Part shown: positions 22,118 to 33,551 of the stretch, in pieces
How the letters are laid out: each line of letters opens with the position of its first letter
Numbering within the stretch: position 1 is the stretch's first letter
Assembly (NCBI GenBank): GCA_000827205.1
Contig: KN832578.1
Span: forward strand, 1-64,000
DNA from: Plicaturopsis crispa FD-325 SS-3
Taxonomy: Eukaryota; Basidiomycota; Agaricomycetes; Amylocorticiales; Amylocorticiaceae
DNA length: 64,000 nt
Direction of reading: 5' to 3'
The notes under the pieces: generated by a model
Seen by the model: the letters and a program-made list of their open reading frames with translations, nothing else
Told to the model about the DNA's origin: nothing
Database searches by the model: none
Program-made: the position numbers and the translations under genes

Positions 22118-22720
22118 CGAGGCGCTCATCAAGGGTTGACAACGAGATGGATGAGTGGGGAACCTCCAATCTGCTCGTTATAAGACGCAGGACATAAGCC
22201 AGCTATTTCGCTTCCGTCACTGAATGCAAACTAAGTTCATCATCAGCGCAGAGATGCGGCTTGCTCACAAGGATCAACCCAGAATGCGCCTCGGAGTGCC
22301 GTTCAATTGCTGGAGCTATGAGTTGCTATTCGCGGCAGTCGAGTGCCCGTTCAAGACTGCATAGCATTGATCAACAACGATGTCGAGTGTTTCAGGGGAT
22401 ACGTTTTGGGCCAGGCTCTTGCGTCTGCTCAAAAATTGAGCGATACGAGTGAAACTAGAATCACAGATGATCAACACTCGAACGAAAGAACCTGGCATAT
22501 TGCAATGCTACGGTGACGCATTGTAGCATCGTCCTTGTGAGACTGTCGGGGTCGTCAGCGCCGAGAAGAAAAGCTGTGATGCAGACCTCTGGTCCATTGA
22601 GGAATAGACGCGCCTGAGCAGAAAGCATACTGTGCGCCAAATTTACCGGAAAGGGTACGATTGGTCAGTAATTGCGAGGCGTGCATCCATACACATAGAA
22701 ATAATGAGGGGTTGAAATAT
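22118..22720. other. Spacer between DUF6533 copies 4 and 5
   Basis: No gene is visible. It is the homologue of the spacer at 14325-14888 and holds the promoter of copy 4 at its left end. Confidence 0.6.
22171..22184 (-). promoter_or_regulatory. TATA-like element of DUF6533 copy 4
   Basis: CTTATAACGAGCAG on the minus strand lies about 55-65 bp upstream of the ATG at 22117. Confidence 0.5.
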
Positions 22721-24395
22721 TTACACTGAACTTCCCGACGCTAAATTGTCCGAGACGTCGCCAACATGTGCTGGCTGCTCATCCGATGCTGTCCTAATCG
22801 TTCCCTCGCGAAACCTCAGAGACGTTCGCCGTGTATCCCCACTCCGGAAAGTGGTCGTCATGATGCCCAAAAACGCGTGCTTGTGCATGTTGAGCATAAG
22901 CCGCGACGTCAGCAACATCGACAGGTTACTTGCGAGCGTCGTAAGACATCCTTTCAGCAATGCCTGGGCATAAACGGTGCATTAGCATTCACACCGTGGC
23001 GAGAAACATTGGTTCACTGACCGGGCTGAACTGTTTTCATGGCCAGAAATTGATGTAAGATTACAGGCGAAATGATAAAGCGGGCCAGAGTGACGACATA
23101 CATGGAATGTGAGGATGTTTGACAAATTAGCGAGAGCCATGCCACTTCAAACGATCGTAAATCAGCATGCAGATGTATACCTCCCATTAGGAATGCGGCT
23201 AACCCGAAGTAAATCGCTCCTAAGTGAAGGTAGCAGTCAGTGGTAGTGACGAAGCGATCCTTGACCTAATGCATACCATCGCGTAGGATGACAGTTACAA
23301 GAGGGAGTCTAGCGTCCGCGAGCATCTGCCCTTGAGCTTGACGGTGAGCGTTGTAGGTCGCGCGCACCGTGAGCGCGAAGATCGTGCAGTCGAACACAAA
23401 TAGCATCTCCCAAGGTATAGCCAAATCTGCTTGAAATATCATCAAAAAATCGCATTCCATAATTGCCAGCCCACGCACAGTGGCCACTTGTATTGTATTT
23501 TGAAAATGAAGGTGAGCAAGACACAGAGTGATCCACATTTAGAACGTTACGCACGAGGCTGTTGTGAGTTCCATGTGGCAACCAGTGCGGGCGTACTGGG
23601 TTACCGTGCTCTTCTGCCCCGACAAGGACCACTTGTAACATTCACCGTGTCAGCTATTTATTACTCACGGTGAAACAGGATAACGTACGCCAGTCAATCC
23701 GAGCATCAAGAGTGAGACTGCAGAGAAGAGAGCGAGGACGCGCCGGGTACGTTCATACAATGCGTACACACGCAGTGCGAGTATAACTGCGAACAAAGCA
23801 ATAACGATGACATGAGCATAAAGCGAATGGTGTGATTCGAGCTACGTACCGCATACCACCGCTTCATTTATAACCAACATTATTTGGCGGAAATAATTGA
23901 ATCGTGAGCAGCTGGCAGAAAGTATGATATTGTGGGTCAACGACACAAAGACATGAGCGTACGTACTCCTGCCGCAGAATTTGATTAGTCAAACAAAGTG
24001 ATAAGATGGCTACGCGACTATGAATGCACCTCTTGTGGGAAGGGAATGAGGCTTAGAGTGGCCACTACGAGATTTCCAGCAAAGCCTAGCCATCGATTCA
24101 GTAGGAACATGATGGACGACGTAGATCGTGGCCTTGTCCATATGTATGCGATTTCGGCAGGGAGCGTGAGCAATTGGTCGTAATACAACATCGCTGTCGG
24201 TATAGCGTGGTCAGCACTCATGTGGAAACGTCAAGACCAAAAGCCACCTACTCAACGAGAAAAGGTCGAGGTAGTCGTGTATAAGCCTGCATTAGCACTA
24301 CAGGCATCAGCTATAGTAAATAGAGAAGTGCCTTACACTCACGAGTCTCGAGCCCCAGCTAATGCATCTTCAGACGCGGGCACTGGAAAATCCAT
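22721..24395 (-). CDS. DUF6533-type membrane protein, copy 5
   Basis: The signature exon (from about 24189) reads MLYYDQLLTLPAEIAYIWTR and SIMFLLNRWLGFAGNLVVAT. Later exons give MLVINEAVVCG (about 23870), LALRVYALYERTRRVLALFS (about 23790), DLAIPWEMLFVFDCTIFALT (about 23430), LMLNMHKHAFLG and the end LASGSSV at 22721. The first exon has lost the family ATG (now GTG), but an in-frame ATG four codons upstream (24395) gives MDFPVPASEDALAGARDS, so I place the start there. Likely seven helices and unknown function. Both ends are well preserved. Confidence 0.72.
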
Positions 24396-24429
24396 CGCTG
24401 GTCAATGCAGAGATGTGAATTTGGATTCT

Positions 24430-24442
24430 TCTGGTTATAAGG
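24430..24442 (-). promoter_or_regulatory. TATA-like element of DUF6533 copy 5
   Basis: GCCTTATAACCAG on the minus strand is a slightly changed version of the shared promoter word, about 35-45 bp before the start codon. Confidence 0.4.
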
Positions 24443-24665
24443 CATTCGTGAAATATAACACGGCGCCTGCATGACTTGACCGGAACCAAAATCGCAACGT
24501 ATTGCCTCGCGTATAGCGGCGCGTTTGAACAGGCACCTGGGCGTTCGGCTATCTGGTGGTGGTAAGGCATCTGCCTGGTATTCTCCCTGATAGATAGTGT
24601 TTCAGCAGAGATTGCGAATAGGAGACGGCGCTTGCGCATGATTTGAGGGTAACAATACATATATG

Positions 24666-25049
24666 TTAATTCCGGTGTGGAAAGACCTTACGTATGGCAG
24701 GGAGCCTACGCCGTACATTGAAGTTTGCGATTTCATCCATTGTAGTCTCTCCGAAGAAGAGTAGCGCACGTCTGGTGAGCGAGCCTAGGCCACGTGGTGA
24801 GCGTACTGTCCAGCTGCGCGAGGTCGACGAGGTCAGGGAGAGACGTGATGGCGACGAGAGACTTGCATGGCGGTCCATGTCGCTTCGGTGGATCATTGGA
24901 ATGCTGGTTGCTATCGCGAAGACGTAGAGTGAGGCAAAGCACAGGAGCTGGAGACCTATGTGGTATTTCCACGCGTCAAACATGAGGCAATGCGAACGCC
25001 TCGCGTCGAAGGCGCTCAAGGGTAGCGCCCGCACGCTGTCCATCATCAC
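24666..25049 (-). pseudogene. Truncated relative of the gene at 31510-33381
   Basis: The 127-codon frame contains SSTSRSWTVRSPRGLGSLTR, GETTMDEIANFNVRRRLPAI and FPHRN. These match SSTSRSWTIRSPLGLGSLPA and GIANVIIRRRLASIASVFPH of the larger gene at 31.5-33.4 kb, and then it stops where that gene continues. Upstream it has a hydrophobic segment (LQLLCFASLYVFAIATSIPM), which the other copy does not show in the aligned exon. It is most likely a truncated relic beside a GNAT gene, mirroring the arrangement at 31-34 kb. Confidence 0.6.
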
Positions 25050-25247
25050 TCGAAACAGAAAAACGCAAAATTCAATGAATAGCGAGGTGTGATGTCCAGA
25101 CCACGCCTAAAGATATGTTGAAACGAGTCACATATAACGCGAGAGCTGGGTGCATTCTCGTTAGCGTAGCCGCCCGCAAAGAAGCACTGAACACCTACCA
25201 GGACAGATATACCCCCGAGAATTGAGTGATTGCACTATATAGCTAGG

Positions 25248-25955
25248 TCACGAAGAGGCCGCCTTGCGCAACATACCTGGCATCCTGACCTTCCCACCAA
25301 GGAACTCGATCCAGGCTACAGTCTCGAACCCTCGACGCTCGTACAGCTTCTGGCCCACAGGGCTCGCTTCGAGGTAAACCGCGCGCTTAGGCTCGGCGGC
25401 ATCTGCAGCAGTGATACCCCAATCCAGGAGCTGCGATCCTACGCCCTGGTTCTGATACTGAGGAAGAACGGCGAGGATGTAGAGATACCTAGACACGAGA
25501 TATGGTTTGATTAGTATGTCGGAAGTGGATGATTTGCGCGGATCTCACCAATGCGGCTCGTCGCCGAATATCTCAATGCGCTTATCCTGCCCTGCAGAAT
25601 GGAAGACATGCCACGCGCGCACGTTTATACCTCTGAAAGCTTCGTTCTCCTCCTCAGTTCTCTCGCCGACCTTCGACGGCTCCTTGATCGGAACGCCCGG
25701 TTTCTGCCAGATCGCGAATCCTACAACGTCCCCGGTCTCCTCGAGCACCGCCTTCACGAACACGCGCCTGCCGCTCTCGATGTCCAGCTTGAAGCGCAGC
25801 GCGGTACGCCATGTGCGAATGTCGAGCGGCGCTGGCTCGGGCTCGAACAGCGTGGCGGGGAAGTCGTTGAAGCACGCAAAGTAGATCTTTGCGGCTGCGG
25901 GTAGATCGGAATACGTGAGCGGTTCGACAACGACTTTGGCTCGAGTAGATGCCAT
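25248..25955 (-). CDS. GNAT-family N-acetyltransferase, copy 1
   Basis: Two exons (25955-25549 and 25488-25248, 60 bp intron splitting a Trp codon) give 215 residues. The N-terminal half has PLTYSDLPAAAKIYFACF and VVGFAIWQKPGVPI. The C-terminal half carries the acetyl-CoA-binding motif A as LAVLPQYQNQGVGSQLLDWG (the Q/R-x-x-G-x-G/A loop is QNQGVG) and ends with YLEASPVGQKLYERRGFETV, the usual motif B. GNAT proteins move an acetyl group from acetyl-CoA to an amine; the substrate is not indicated. It has a close paralogue at 33552-34313 with the intron in the same place. Confidence 0.9.
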
Positions 25956-27816
25956 ATTTAAGACGGTGCTGAATGTGATGAGAGCGTGAGCTCAGAACAG
26001 CTATTGATGCAAGTAAGGGCTCACCGTAGGCTTAAAAAGTATCTGAGACCTTGGACCCGAAGCCTACAGAAGCACCACTAGTAGGCCAGAATCACGGTTT
26101 AACGCCTTGCAAATCCGCAGGAGCCGTCTGCGGCTGCGGAGCAAAGTCAGGACGCAATAGGATGCAATAATGAACTCTGAGTCCGTACTGACGGTCCAGG
26201 TGTCCACAGATCGTCATTGTTTCTGAGGCACGCCAGTCATGTATAGAGCTTTTACGAGACCGTTAAGACGCAGCAGAGGTGTAGCAGAGCGCAGCATGCT
26301 GCTGCCTGCATGATAGTGTCGTGTCGGCACTGTCTTGTGAAATTTGAAGGGGAAAAACAAGGTTTAAAGGTGAATTACTTTTGAAACCCCGCGGCCTTCA
26401 TCTGCCGACATTTCCCCTTCGCCACTTACTTGCCTCCGCTTTTCGCTTTGGAGGGACGATCTGTGAAACGCCGTATCTCTCCGAGTCCTTGTTCTGGCCG
26501 ACATACCAGTCTCGATGCGGCGAGCGAAGCCTCATGAACACGACGTTACGATTTGCGCGTTGGCTTTGCTAGGCCGGCTTGTGCGTCTATAGGGTATTGT
26601 CAGCAGGTTGTGCAGAGCAATGGTCAAGAGATGCACGATATTCCATGAAACATGGTGTGTTCCCATCGTGTGTGCAACATTAACTTTGGCATTGTTGTCC
26701 AGCCCACTTGCGATGTTTCAAGTCGTTGAATCGCGTCGCCGACTCAGGAATTGTTTTCATATCAACTCTATACTTGCGTGGATGCAGCCCCGATTTTCGG
26801 CATACGACGTAAGTACATCTCAGCATCGCTCGGAGTCCGGACTTTGTGTTCTTCGTTCGGCTACTACTCGTGGCTGGAAGGTTGAACTCATTCCCTCTCT
26901 CATGATGACGTGAGGGCGCCGCAACCATGTCAACCGTATGGACTCGTTCGGGTAAGCAAGCACTGCTCGTCTCTCTATATGTAGTTGGGATCGTCTGACC
27001 TCTGAGAGAAGTGATATACAATTCGCCTAGATGTTGAATTTTCCCGTGACCTCAGCCGTTTTAAAGGTATGTTTCGCCGCCTCGTAACCACTTGGCGCGC
27101 TGAAATGAGCTGTTATTTCTAGCCTTACATCGCACGCACTGGGTAGACATGGTCGCGAGTCCCAGCCTATCCTCGTATGGAGTGTGGTGGAATTCGCCGC
27201 GCGCGTGTTGCTATTTGGCGTGTCGATTCCATCCCCGGCTTTAAGAGCGATTAATCGCACTCGGCTAAGCGCAGAATGCATCCTCCCTTGCCGCGTCTGC
27301 TCCTCGATTTCATGTCTCGCCATCCCAATCGTACCCCGCGCTTATCACTACCGGCGCTATCGGCATTCTACTCAGTTTTGGGCAGAGGAAACCAAGCAAA
27401 CCGCGAGGTCGCTCACTTACACGACGTATAGACTGACGAACCAGTCGGCCTTTCTGGTTTTTGATGACACCGGGTTGCGATCGACGGGTACTCGAAGGCA
27501 ACGTAGATATGGTGACGTCGGCATCATGCAGGGTCTCACTGTACTGTTACATACCGCTGCTGAATTCACTCTCAAGGTCCGCGTGCATCGTGTCTACCTG
27601 AATCGTCAGCAAGATGCCGTACACCAATTAAGCGGGCCTTCAGCGCATTATCCATTTGTTTTCGACGCGGTGCTTTGGTTCTACAGTGATACAGGGCAGG
27701 TCACGACAGAGTACATACAACATGGAAAGCTAATAAAGTACAGCGGTAAGGTCCGATTCCCAGTCCTTTCTGATGATACAACCGCAGGAATTCCGCCTCG
27801 AACATCAAACACTGTA
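25956..27816. other. 1.9 kb without a recognised gene
   Basis: Several frames up to about 300 codons cross the right part, but they run antisense to the zinc-ribbon-like gene or lack any motif. Short hydrophobic stretches around 26650-26750 and 26950-27000 could be remains of a membrane-protein gene, which I cannot support further. Confidence 0.4.
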
Positions 27817-28482
27817 TTACATGGTCATCGACCTTCGCAGCGCGGCCATGCCCTTGATCGACCTCTTTTTCTTCTGCATGGCTCCCAACACCTCGCTGAG
27901 GAGCGCTGGGTACCTCGGCACTGCGTCCGTCGAGCTCGCGCCTCCGCCAACGGGGCCGAAGGTGATCGTCACGGAAGACTGCATCGTCTCATATGCGTCG
28001 ATTATCTCAGCAGCCAGCTTGCCACGCGGATCCTCAGCAACGCTAGCCTCAGCAGCGCCTTCCCCATCGTCCCCATGGCCCGACGTCGTAGAGGACCCGA
28101 CCGCGCCCTTCGCCTCCTCCATCTCCGTCAGCACGTCTGAGCCCCACTGCATCAGGCTCGCCTCCGCCTCGTAGTCCATGAGAACCGCGTCGCTCTTAAG
28201 CTCGACGCGCTTGGCCTTCATCTGCGCGACGAGGTCGTTCTCCGCCTCGTAGCACGCGACGTGCACATAGCGCGCGCCGATCTTGAGGCAGTAGCTGTTG
28301 GTGCGAAGCGTCTGTTTGCACGCCTTGCAGGACGCGTTACGGGCAGCGTGCGGAACGAGGCGTATGGTCACTCCCTTTGGGACACCGGTGTACGCGCGAA
28401 CAGCTGATAGTAAGGATATTTTAGCGGTGTCTTAAGATGTCAATCGCATTAGGCACTCACAGGAGGTAGGTGCTTTGGGCAT
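27817..28482 (-). CDS. Small zinc-ribbon-like protein, 202 residues
   Basis: Exon 1 (28482-28461) begins MPKAPTS, a 57 bp intron follows, and exon 2 runs 28403-27817. The N-terminal region has a Cys/His cluster, CKACKQTLRTNSYCLK followed by HVACYE (C-x2-C ... H-x2-C), which looks like a zinc-binding finger related in spacing to PARP-type or other treble-clef fingers. The middle is acidic and helical, and the C-terminus basic (MQKKKRSIKG). I do not recognise the family. The start at 28482 is preferred because exon 1 is in phase and short leader exons are common here. Confidence 0.65.
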
Positions 28483-28971
28483 GATGAGTATTTCTTGAGT
28501 ACGTTCGTTTCTGCGTGTTTTCGTCAGATTGCTGTGTGCTATGAGGGAAAAAACGCGTCCGTGCGGCAGAGTAACGCACTGATATGTCACTTGCGCGAGC
28601 TGTTGTGTCGTCTTTCTACGCGTTTTATCTGGACTTGGCGCGTTGTCAGCCATCGCAGATACAAATTTGATGCAAAGACGGAGTTTTATAGTACCTTTGC
28701 GAAACGCGATTCCGTGTTTTGAAGTGGTGGTAGAGGTTGAAGGAGAGGACTGTCATTTGCGACGCGACCGACGCGAGATGCGTGCTCAAAGACAGGAGCT
28801 ATTATCACGGATTGGGATTGGTGACGCACTCAACGCTCAATATCTTTTGGAACGTGCTTGCAACGTGCTCGCAACTACAGAACATTTCTCCTGTTGTTTC
28901 TTGTCCATGCTCTAGATATTTGGATACTCCACTTCATCTTTACGAGCTGGCCATTGAAAGATTCGTTCGGC

Positions 28972-31214
28972 ATGGAACCCACGGTGACTCTGTGTGTTGC
29001 CACTGGCAGGCCTTCGTGGTCGATTCCTACGGACTTGTTCGATGCGGCTCGCCCAAATCCCTGGCTAGACGACCCTTTGCCGGTCTCCGAGTCTGATCCA
29101 CCTGAGTTTACTTGCGTCCGCAAGCGCTTCCACCACCGCGCTGACGACCAATGGGGCGACTATCCCTTTCGACTTCATAATGGAACGGAAATCCTATATC
29201 ACGAGTACAGAGCGCAGGGCTACCCACATGGCACCGTGGATGGAGAGCCTGGTGACATTTGGCTTGATGAATCGGATCCTATGCCCAGTCTGTATTCACG
29301 GGACGTAGCGAAATGGGTGTCTTGGCCGGGGAAAGATTTGGGCACGCTGATACCTTATCCGCATTTAGGCGGCCACTACCTGTGGTGTCGGGATGCAGGC
29401 CCAGGATGGTACACCTATAGTTCCATTTCGGAAGATATCAAGCTCAGCAGAGCAATACACGAGAGCGATGTTCTCCTTGCATTTCTAGAGCGTGAGGCTA
29501 GAGCAGAGTTTGCGAGGAGTCGTCGAAAGCGCAAAGGTACGCGTGTATTTTGAAATGTACTGCTCAAACTGATGCGCTCTGGAACAATGAAAAAAAAATT
29601 AGCGCGCCATGCTCGTACCAAGAATTCCATAGGCTCTAGCGACGCTGAAGATGTGCCTCTCGATGATGAAGGTGCGAAGCCGACCTGTACCCGCTTGTTT
29701 CTAAGCGAAGAAAAGACGAATGGCCTCACAGAGACGAACGACATCGGAGAGGGCTCAAAAAAGAGACAAATCAGCTACGACTCCGACCCCGACCCCGGTT
29801 CAGATTTTGAACCCTCCCCTCGCAAGCGGACTAAGACGCATGGAAAGCAAGGTATATATATTGTGTTCTGCACCTCCGAGTCCATTATTGACTTACATAT
29901 ATCACGTTCGCGGGCACAGAGAACTCGAAAGCCAACGGCCTCGTCAAGAAACTGACATCGAAGTCTGCCCGCCTCGAAAAAGAAATAGAACGTCTCGGCG
30001 ACGCTCTCACAGAGACCCAAGAAACGCTGGAAACTTTCCGCGAGACGAATAATGACCTCGAAGAGCGCATCGCACGAGCCGCCCGCAAAAAATTGGCTGC
30101 GAAAGCGGCTCGTGAGCAGGAGAAGGAGAAGGATTCCCGGGACAAGGACCTGCTCGCTTCTGAGAAGAAAGAGATTTCGGCAGCCAATACTCTCCTCTCT
30201 CAGGAGCGGGACAGCCTGCGCAAATCGTTGGATACGTCAAACAACGCGCTTATGGAGATCGCCTCCAGGAATGTAGCTCTCATTGACCAGAACAAGCGCT
30301 TGGTCGACGCGGAAAGCGTGTCGAAGTCTGCGCAGGCGGATCTTCAGATGCAAGTCCTCCGGCATACGCACGAAAACGAGGAGCTACGGAGGATGCTACA
30401 AGAACGGGATGCTGAGAGTGCCGTCCAAGGCGAGCCACTACCCGTAGCAGTGCTCGCGCAGCTGCCGGGACCCATCCGTCAAGTAGTCGAGTATTGTGCG
30501 TCTTTCAATGCTCTTGACAATCTAAATAAACCGTTCATTTCTATCCCGCAGTGAATCAGCAGAACAGCATCGCCGGCAATATGCGGACTGAAGTGGCGGA
30601 GGGTAAGCAGAAGCTCGCAGACGCGGAGGAGAGGCTCGAGACTAAAACAATGGAAGTTCTGCGAGGTCCGTGGCATGGTCTCGTCATGTTTCAGACCATC
30701 TGACGACGTTCTCCCTTTCAAGCCAAAGCGGAAACTGCGTCCGCTCAACGAGATCTCGCGGATGCGACGAAGCGGCTGGTGGACAGCGAGGACAACTTCA
30801 AGAAGGCGACGGAAACAGCTCAAAATTGTAAATCCAGGTTCACAATGTATCAATTCGCCCGTAACTCTGACCCACTATGCACCAGGTCAAAAGCAACTGC
30901 ATGCCCTCAACGATGCACTGATCACCGTTAACCACGAGCTCGCAGAATCGAAACGAAAACTCGAAGACGCCGAGGGGCAAGTCGCCGCCAACCAAAAAGG
31001 TGCTGTACCAGAACGCTGCCCGACCCTTGTTATTCATGGGCTTTAACTCACGTTCAATCTGTTAGACGTGATGGAGCTCACCGCGGCGCGTCAAGAGCTG
31101 TCGCTCAAATACGACAAGGAGGTGGAGCGACGCCTGGAGGCGGAGCGGAGGATCTCCGACCTGCAGAAAGCGGTCCGCGAGGTTCCGAATATGCTCCAGT
31201 CGCTGCTGGGTTGA
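28972..31214 (+). CDS. YPGD-head coiled-coil protein A (novel family)
   Basis: The start ATG at 28972 gives a leader like that of protein B. The head domain (residues ~25-150) contains LFDAARPNPWLDDPLP, YPFRL, YHEYRAQGYP, EPGDIWLD and PYPHLGGHYLWCR. A linker with an acidic run and the basic patch PRKRTKTHGK follows, then a long coiled coil over exons at about 29920-30495, 30552-30665, 30723-30827, 30886-30999 and 31066-31214. The last exon ends AERRISDLQKAVREVPNMLQ-SLLG. Heptads are clear in LEKEIERLGDALTETQETLE. I infer a nuclear, oligomeric protein. The function is unknown and no catalytic motif is seen. It is the closest relative of protein B in the window. Confidence 0.75.
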
Positions 31215-31509
31215 TTGCGAGCTTGTGCGTGCCGGTGCCATGCTATGAGTTGTACTAGTAGGTTGTGCTATGCTTTGTTATTTTTCATTTGATGGAAATC
31301 GATGTCTGTTTCCTGACCGGCGGCGGTACAGCTTGCCTTTTGTCGTCTGTAGGGGCACATCCCAATGACCAAACGTTTGCGGTCGCATCCCATGACAATT
31401 TTGTATACAATACATTCATTTTCGTGACCATACATAGTTGCACAATATAACTAGATGCGAAACGCGAATATCGACTGAACTATCCTACGTACTTGGTCCA
31501 AACGAGGAT
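31215..31509. other. Convergent 3' spacer
   Basis: A short AT-richer gap between two genes ending toward each other. Nothing else is seen. Confidence 0.5.
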
Positions 31510-33381
31510 CTACTCAGTCAACGCAGAACCCCCCTGCCTTACGCTGATCCTAATATCGATTGAAAACGTGCTAGGAGACTCCTTTGGCGTATTCACCGCC
31601 GTGATGACCGTATCACCAGACACCGTCGCGCTCACTTCCGCGAGACGGGATATAAAGTCGATAAATGGCGCTGCCCGGTGATAGTCGACGTAGCTGATCC
31701 ACTCGTCAAAGTCGTCGATATCGTCCTCCGCGGAGTGCTGGTACGTTGTCCAAAGGCTGTGGTGGAAGGAGTCGTCGCCGAAGGCCGGGAGCCTGTTCGA
31801 CGTCACAAATTTGTAAATAGTATATTTAGTGAGGTGAATCTCGCAGAGTCCTGTGCACTGACCAGCCCATGTCCACAATTGAGATCAGCTCGGAGAGTAG
31901 TACGTGGATGTCGACGGAAGGCAGGTCCAATATGCGGGGGATCATGTGCGCGGTCGCGCACCGGCCTATCTGGACAAGCAGCAACTGCATTGCGCTCTTC
32001 CGGATACTCTGGCTGTAAAACCCTGGCCTGGAAAACAGTGAGATTCACGATTAGCATGGGAGCGAATAAAGCAAAGACGTCCATACTTACCTAGCAAAGT
32101 CTAGCAGGTCATCGTACATGCTATCGACTCCCTCCGGCGGTTCATCGTCTTCGTGTGGGAATACGGAAGCGATGCTGGCAAGTCTGCGTCGGATGATGAC
32201 GTTCGCGATACCCCTCAGGGTCGCCTCCCCAAACGAGATAAATGCCCGCGCGGGAAGCGAACCTAGACCCAGCGGGGAGCGGATGGTCCAGCTGCGGCTC
32301 GTGGAAGAGTTGTGGCTGCTAGATAGTAGCAAGGAGTGGCGGGAGTATCGGCTCGGAATGCTAGTGCGATGGGTGGGGATGCCGGTGAACGAGCCCTGGG
32401 GACAGGTGGTAAACGAGTCGTCGGAGATTGCTATCGCTCTGTCCGTGAGTGTGCAATGTTACATGCATACAAAAAAATTGGACGTTACAGTCATTGTCAT
32501 ATCCTTCGTTGAGCATTGAATCGAGCGCCTGGAGGGAGAAAGTAGATTTGCTGGCCGTCATCGGGGGGAGATGCAGGTATGCAGATGCGATAGGGATCTG
32601 GGAGATGTCATGGATGATATCTGGACATGCACAGCCAGAAGACTTGCATAGTTCTCGAGACCCGGTGAGACCGCACAGAGAGCAATGCAGGCCTCGAGGC
32701 ACGGAGCAGTGGCGGGGGTCATACACTGCCACCACGGACACGCTGCAAATCGTCGGACCGTACAACGCGAATCATGAAATGGGCGCCTATCGCTCGAATG
32801 CAAAAGAACGCCCATACTGGAGATCACAAGGAGGGGACATGGCGATGGTGGAACGTTGGTAGAACGTCATGTTTGCATTCAGTACGGGCACAAGCACAGC
32901 TACGGCTCTCGTGATATTAATATTCGTTCGACAACACTGCATATGGGTTCGTTGAGTTGAAAGGAAGATCAGACATTCAACAGGCACTCACCTGGAAAGA
33001 TTGCATTCGAGTCGTCATGTAGGAAGTAAATGTACGACATTCATACCAAGCGTGTGAGAGATAATCACAGACCGCTAGACCTCCGCTCAGCCAAGAGCCT
33101 ACCAGATTGCAGTCGAGTCCAACGGTACGGCAGCCGCACGACAAAATGGGTACAGTTCCTTGCCTTCGTATATTCAGCGCGGAAACGAGATCAATGCATA
33201 CCTCATGCGTGTCCTCCGAATCCGTCCGCGTGGGGAATATCGCCGTCGAGTCGGAAGGGCGCATGATAGCATCGAGCATTGAAAATGACTGTATTTGAGA
33301 TGGCGCAATGTCGAAGGTGGAGATCGATGGAAACAGGGGGCATCCTATCTGCGACGGGGCGGTGGAGCGCATTGCCACCAT
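31510..33381 (-). CDS. Uncharacterised Cys-rich multi-exon protein
   Basis: The 3' half is secure: SSTSRSWTIRSPLGLGSLPA ... SVFPHEDDEPPEGVDSMYDD, then an intron (starting GTAAGT near 32093), then PGFYSQSIRKSAMQLLLVQI ... LSELISIVDMG, then a 63 bp intron inside a Trp codon, then LPAFGDDSFHHSLWTTYQHS to the stop at 31510. Upstream exons carry TICSVSVVAVYDPRHCSV and CSLCGLTGSRELCKSSGCAC with CPDI after it, a cysteine-rich stretch suggesting an extracellular or lumenal part. The first exons (about 33381 down to 33000) are less certain. I do not recognise the family; no catalytic motif is visible. A truncated copy lies at 24666-25049. Confidence 0.6.
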
Positions 33382-33551
33382 TCAGCATAGCGAGAGCTGT
33401 GTCGAGAGTGAATACCAAAACAACAGACTCTTCAAGGCTCGAGTACACATGATCAGAGGGATTCAGATTAGATCCTCACGACGGGATTTACTGGCCGCCG
33501 TAAAAAGGCTTTCGCGAATGCTCCCTCTCCTCCAGTGTCGCTCACCTTGAC

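Larger units (their letters stand above)
19410..24440. repeat. Duplicated block II (DUF6533 copies 4 and 5)
   Basis: This is the partner of block I in the same orientation. It is longer by about 0.6 kb, which corresponds to the UTP21 piece at 21063-21657 that block I lacks. Confidence 0.75.

Noticed and set aside
26600-27030. Remains of a membrane receptor gene
   Set aside because: There are short hydrophobic stretches, but no family signature such as the DUF6533 YDxLLTL motif.
27184-28140. 318-codon plus-strand frame
   Set aside because: Its right half is antisense to the zinc-ribbon-like gene. The left half has no motif, and no splice signals support it.
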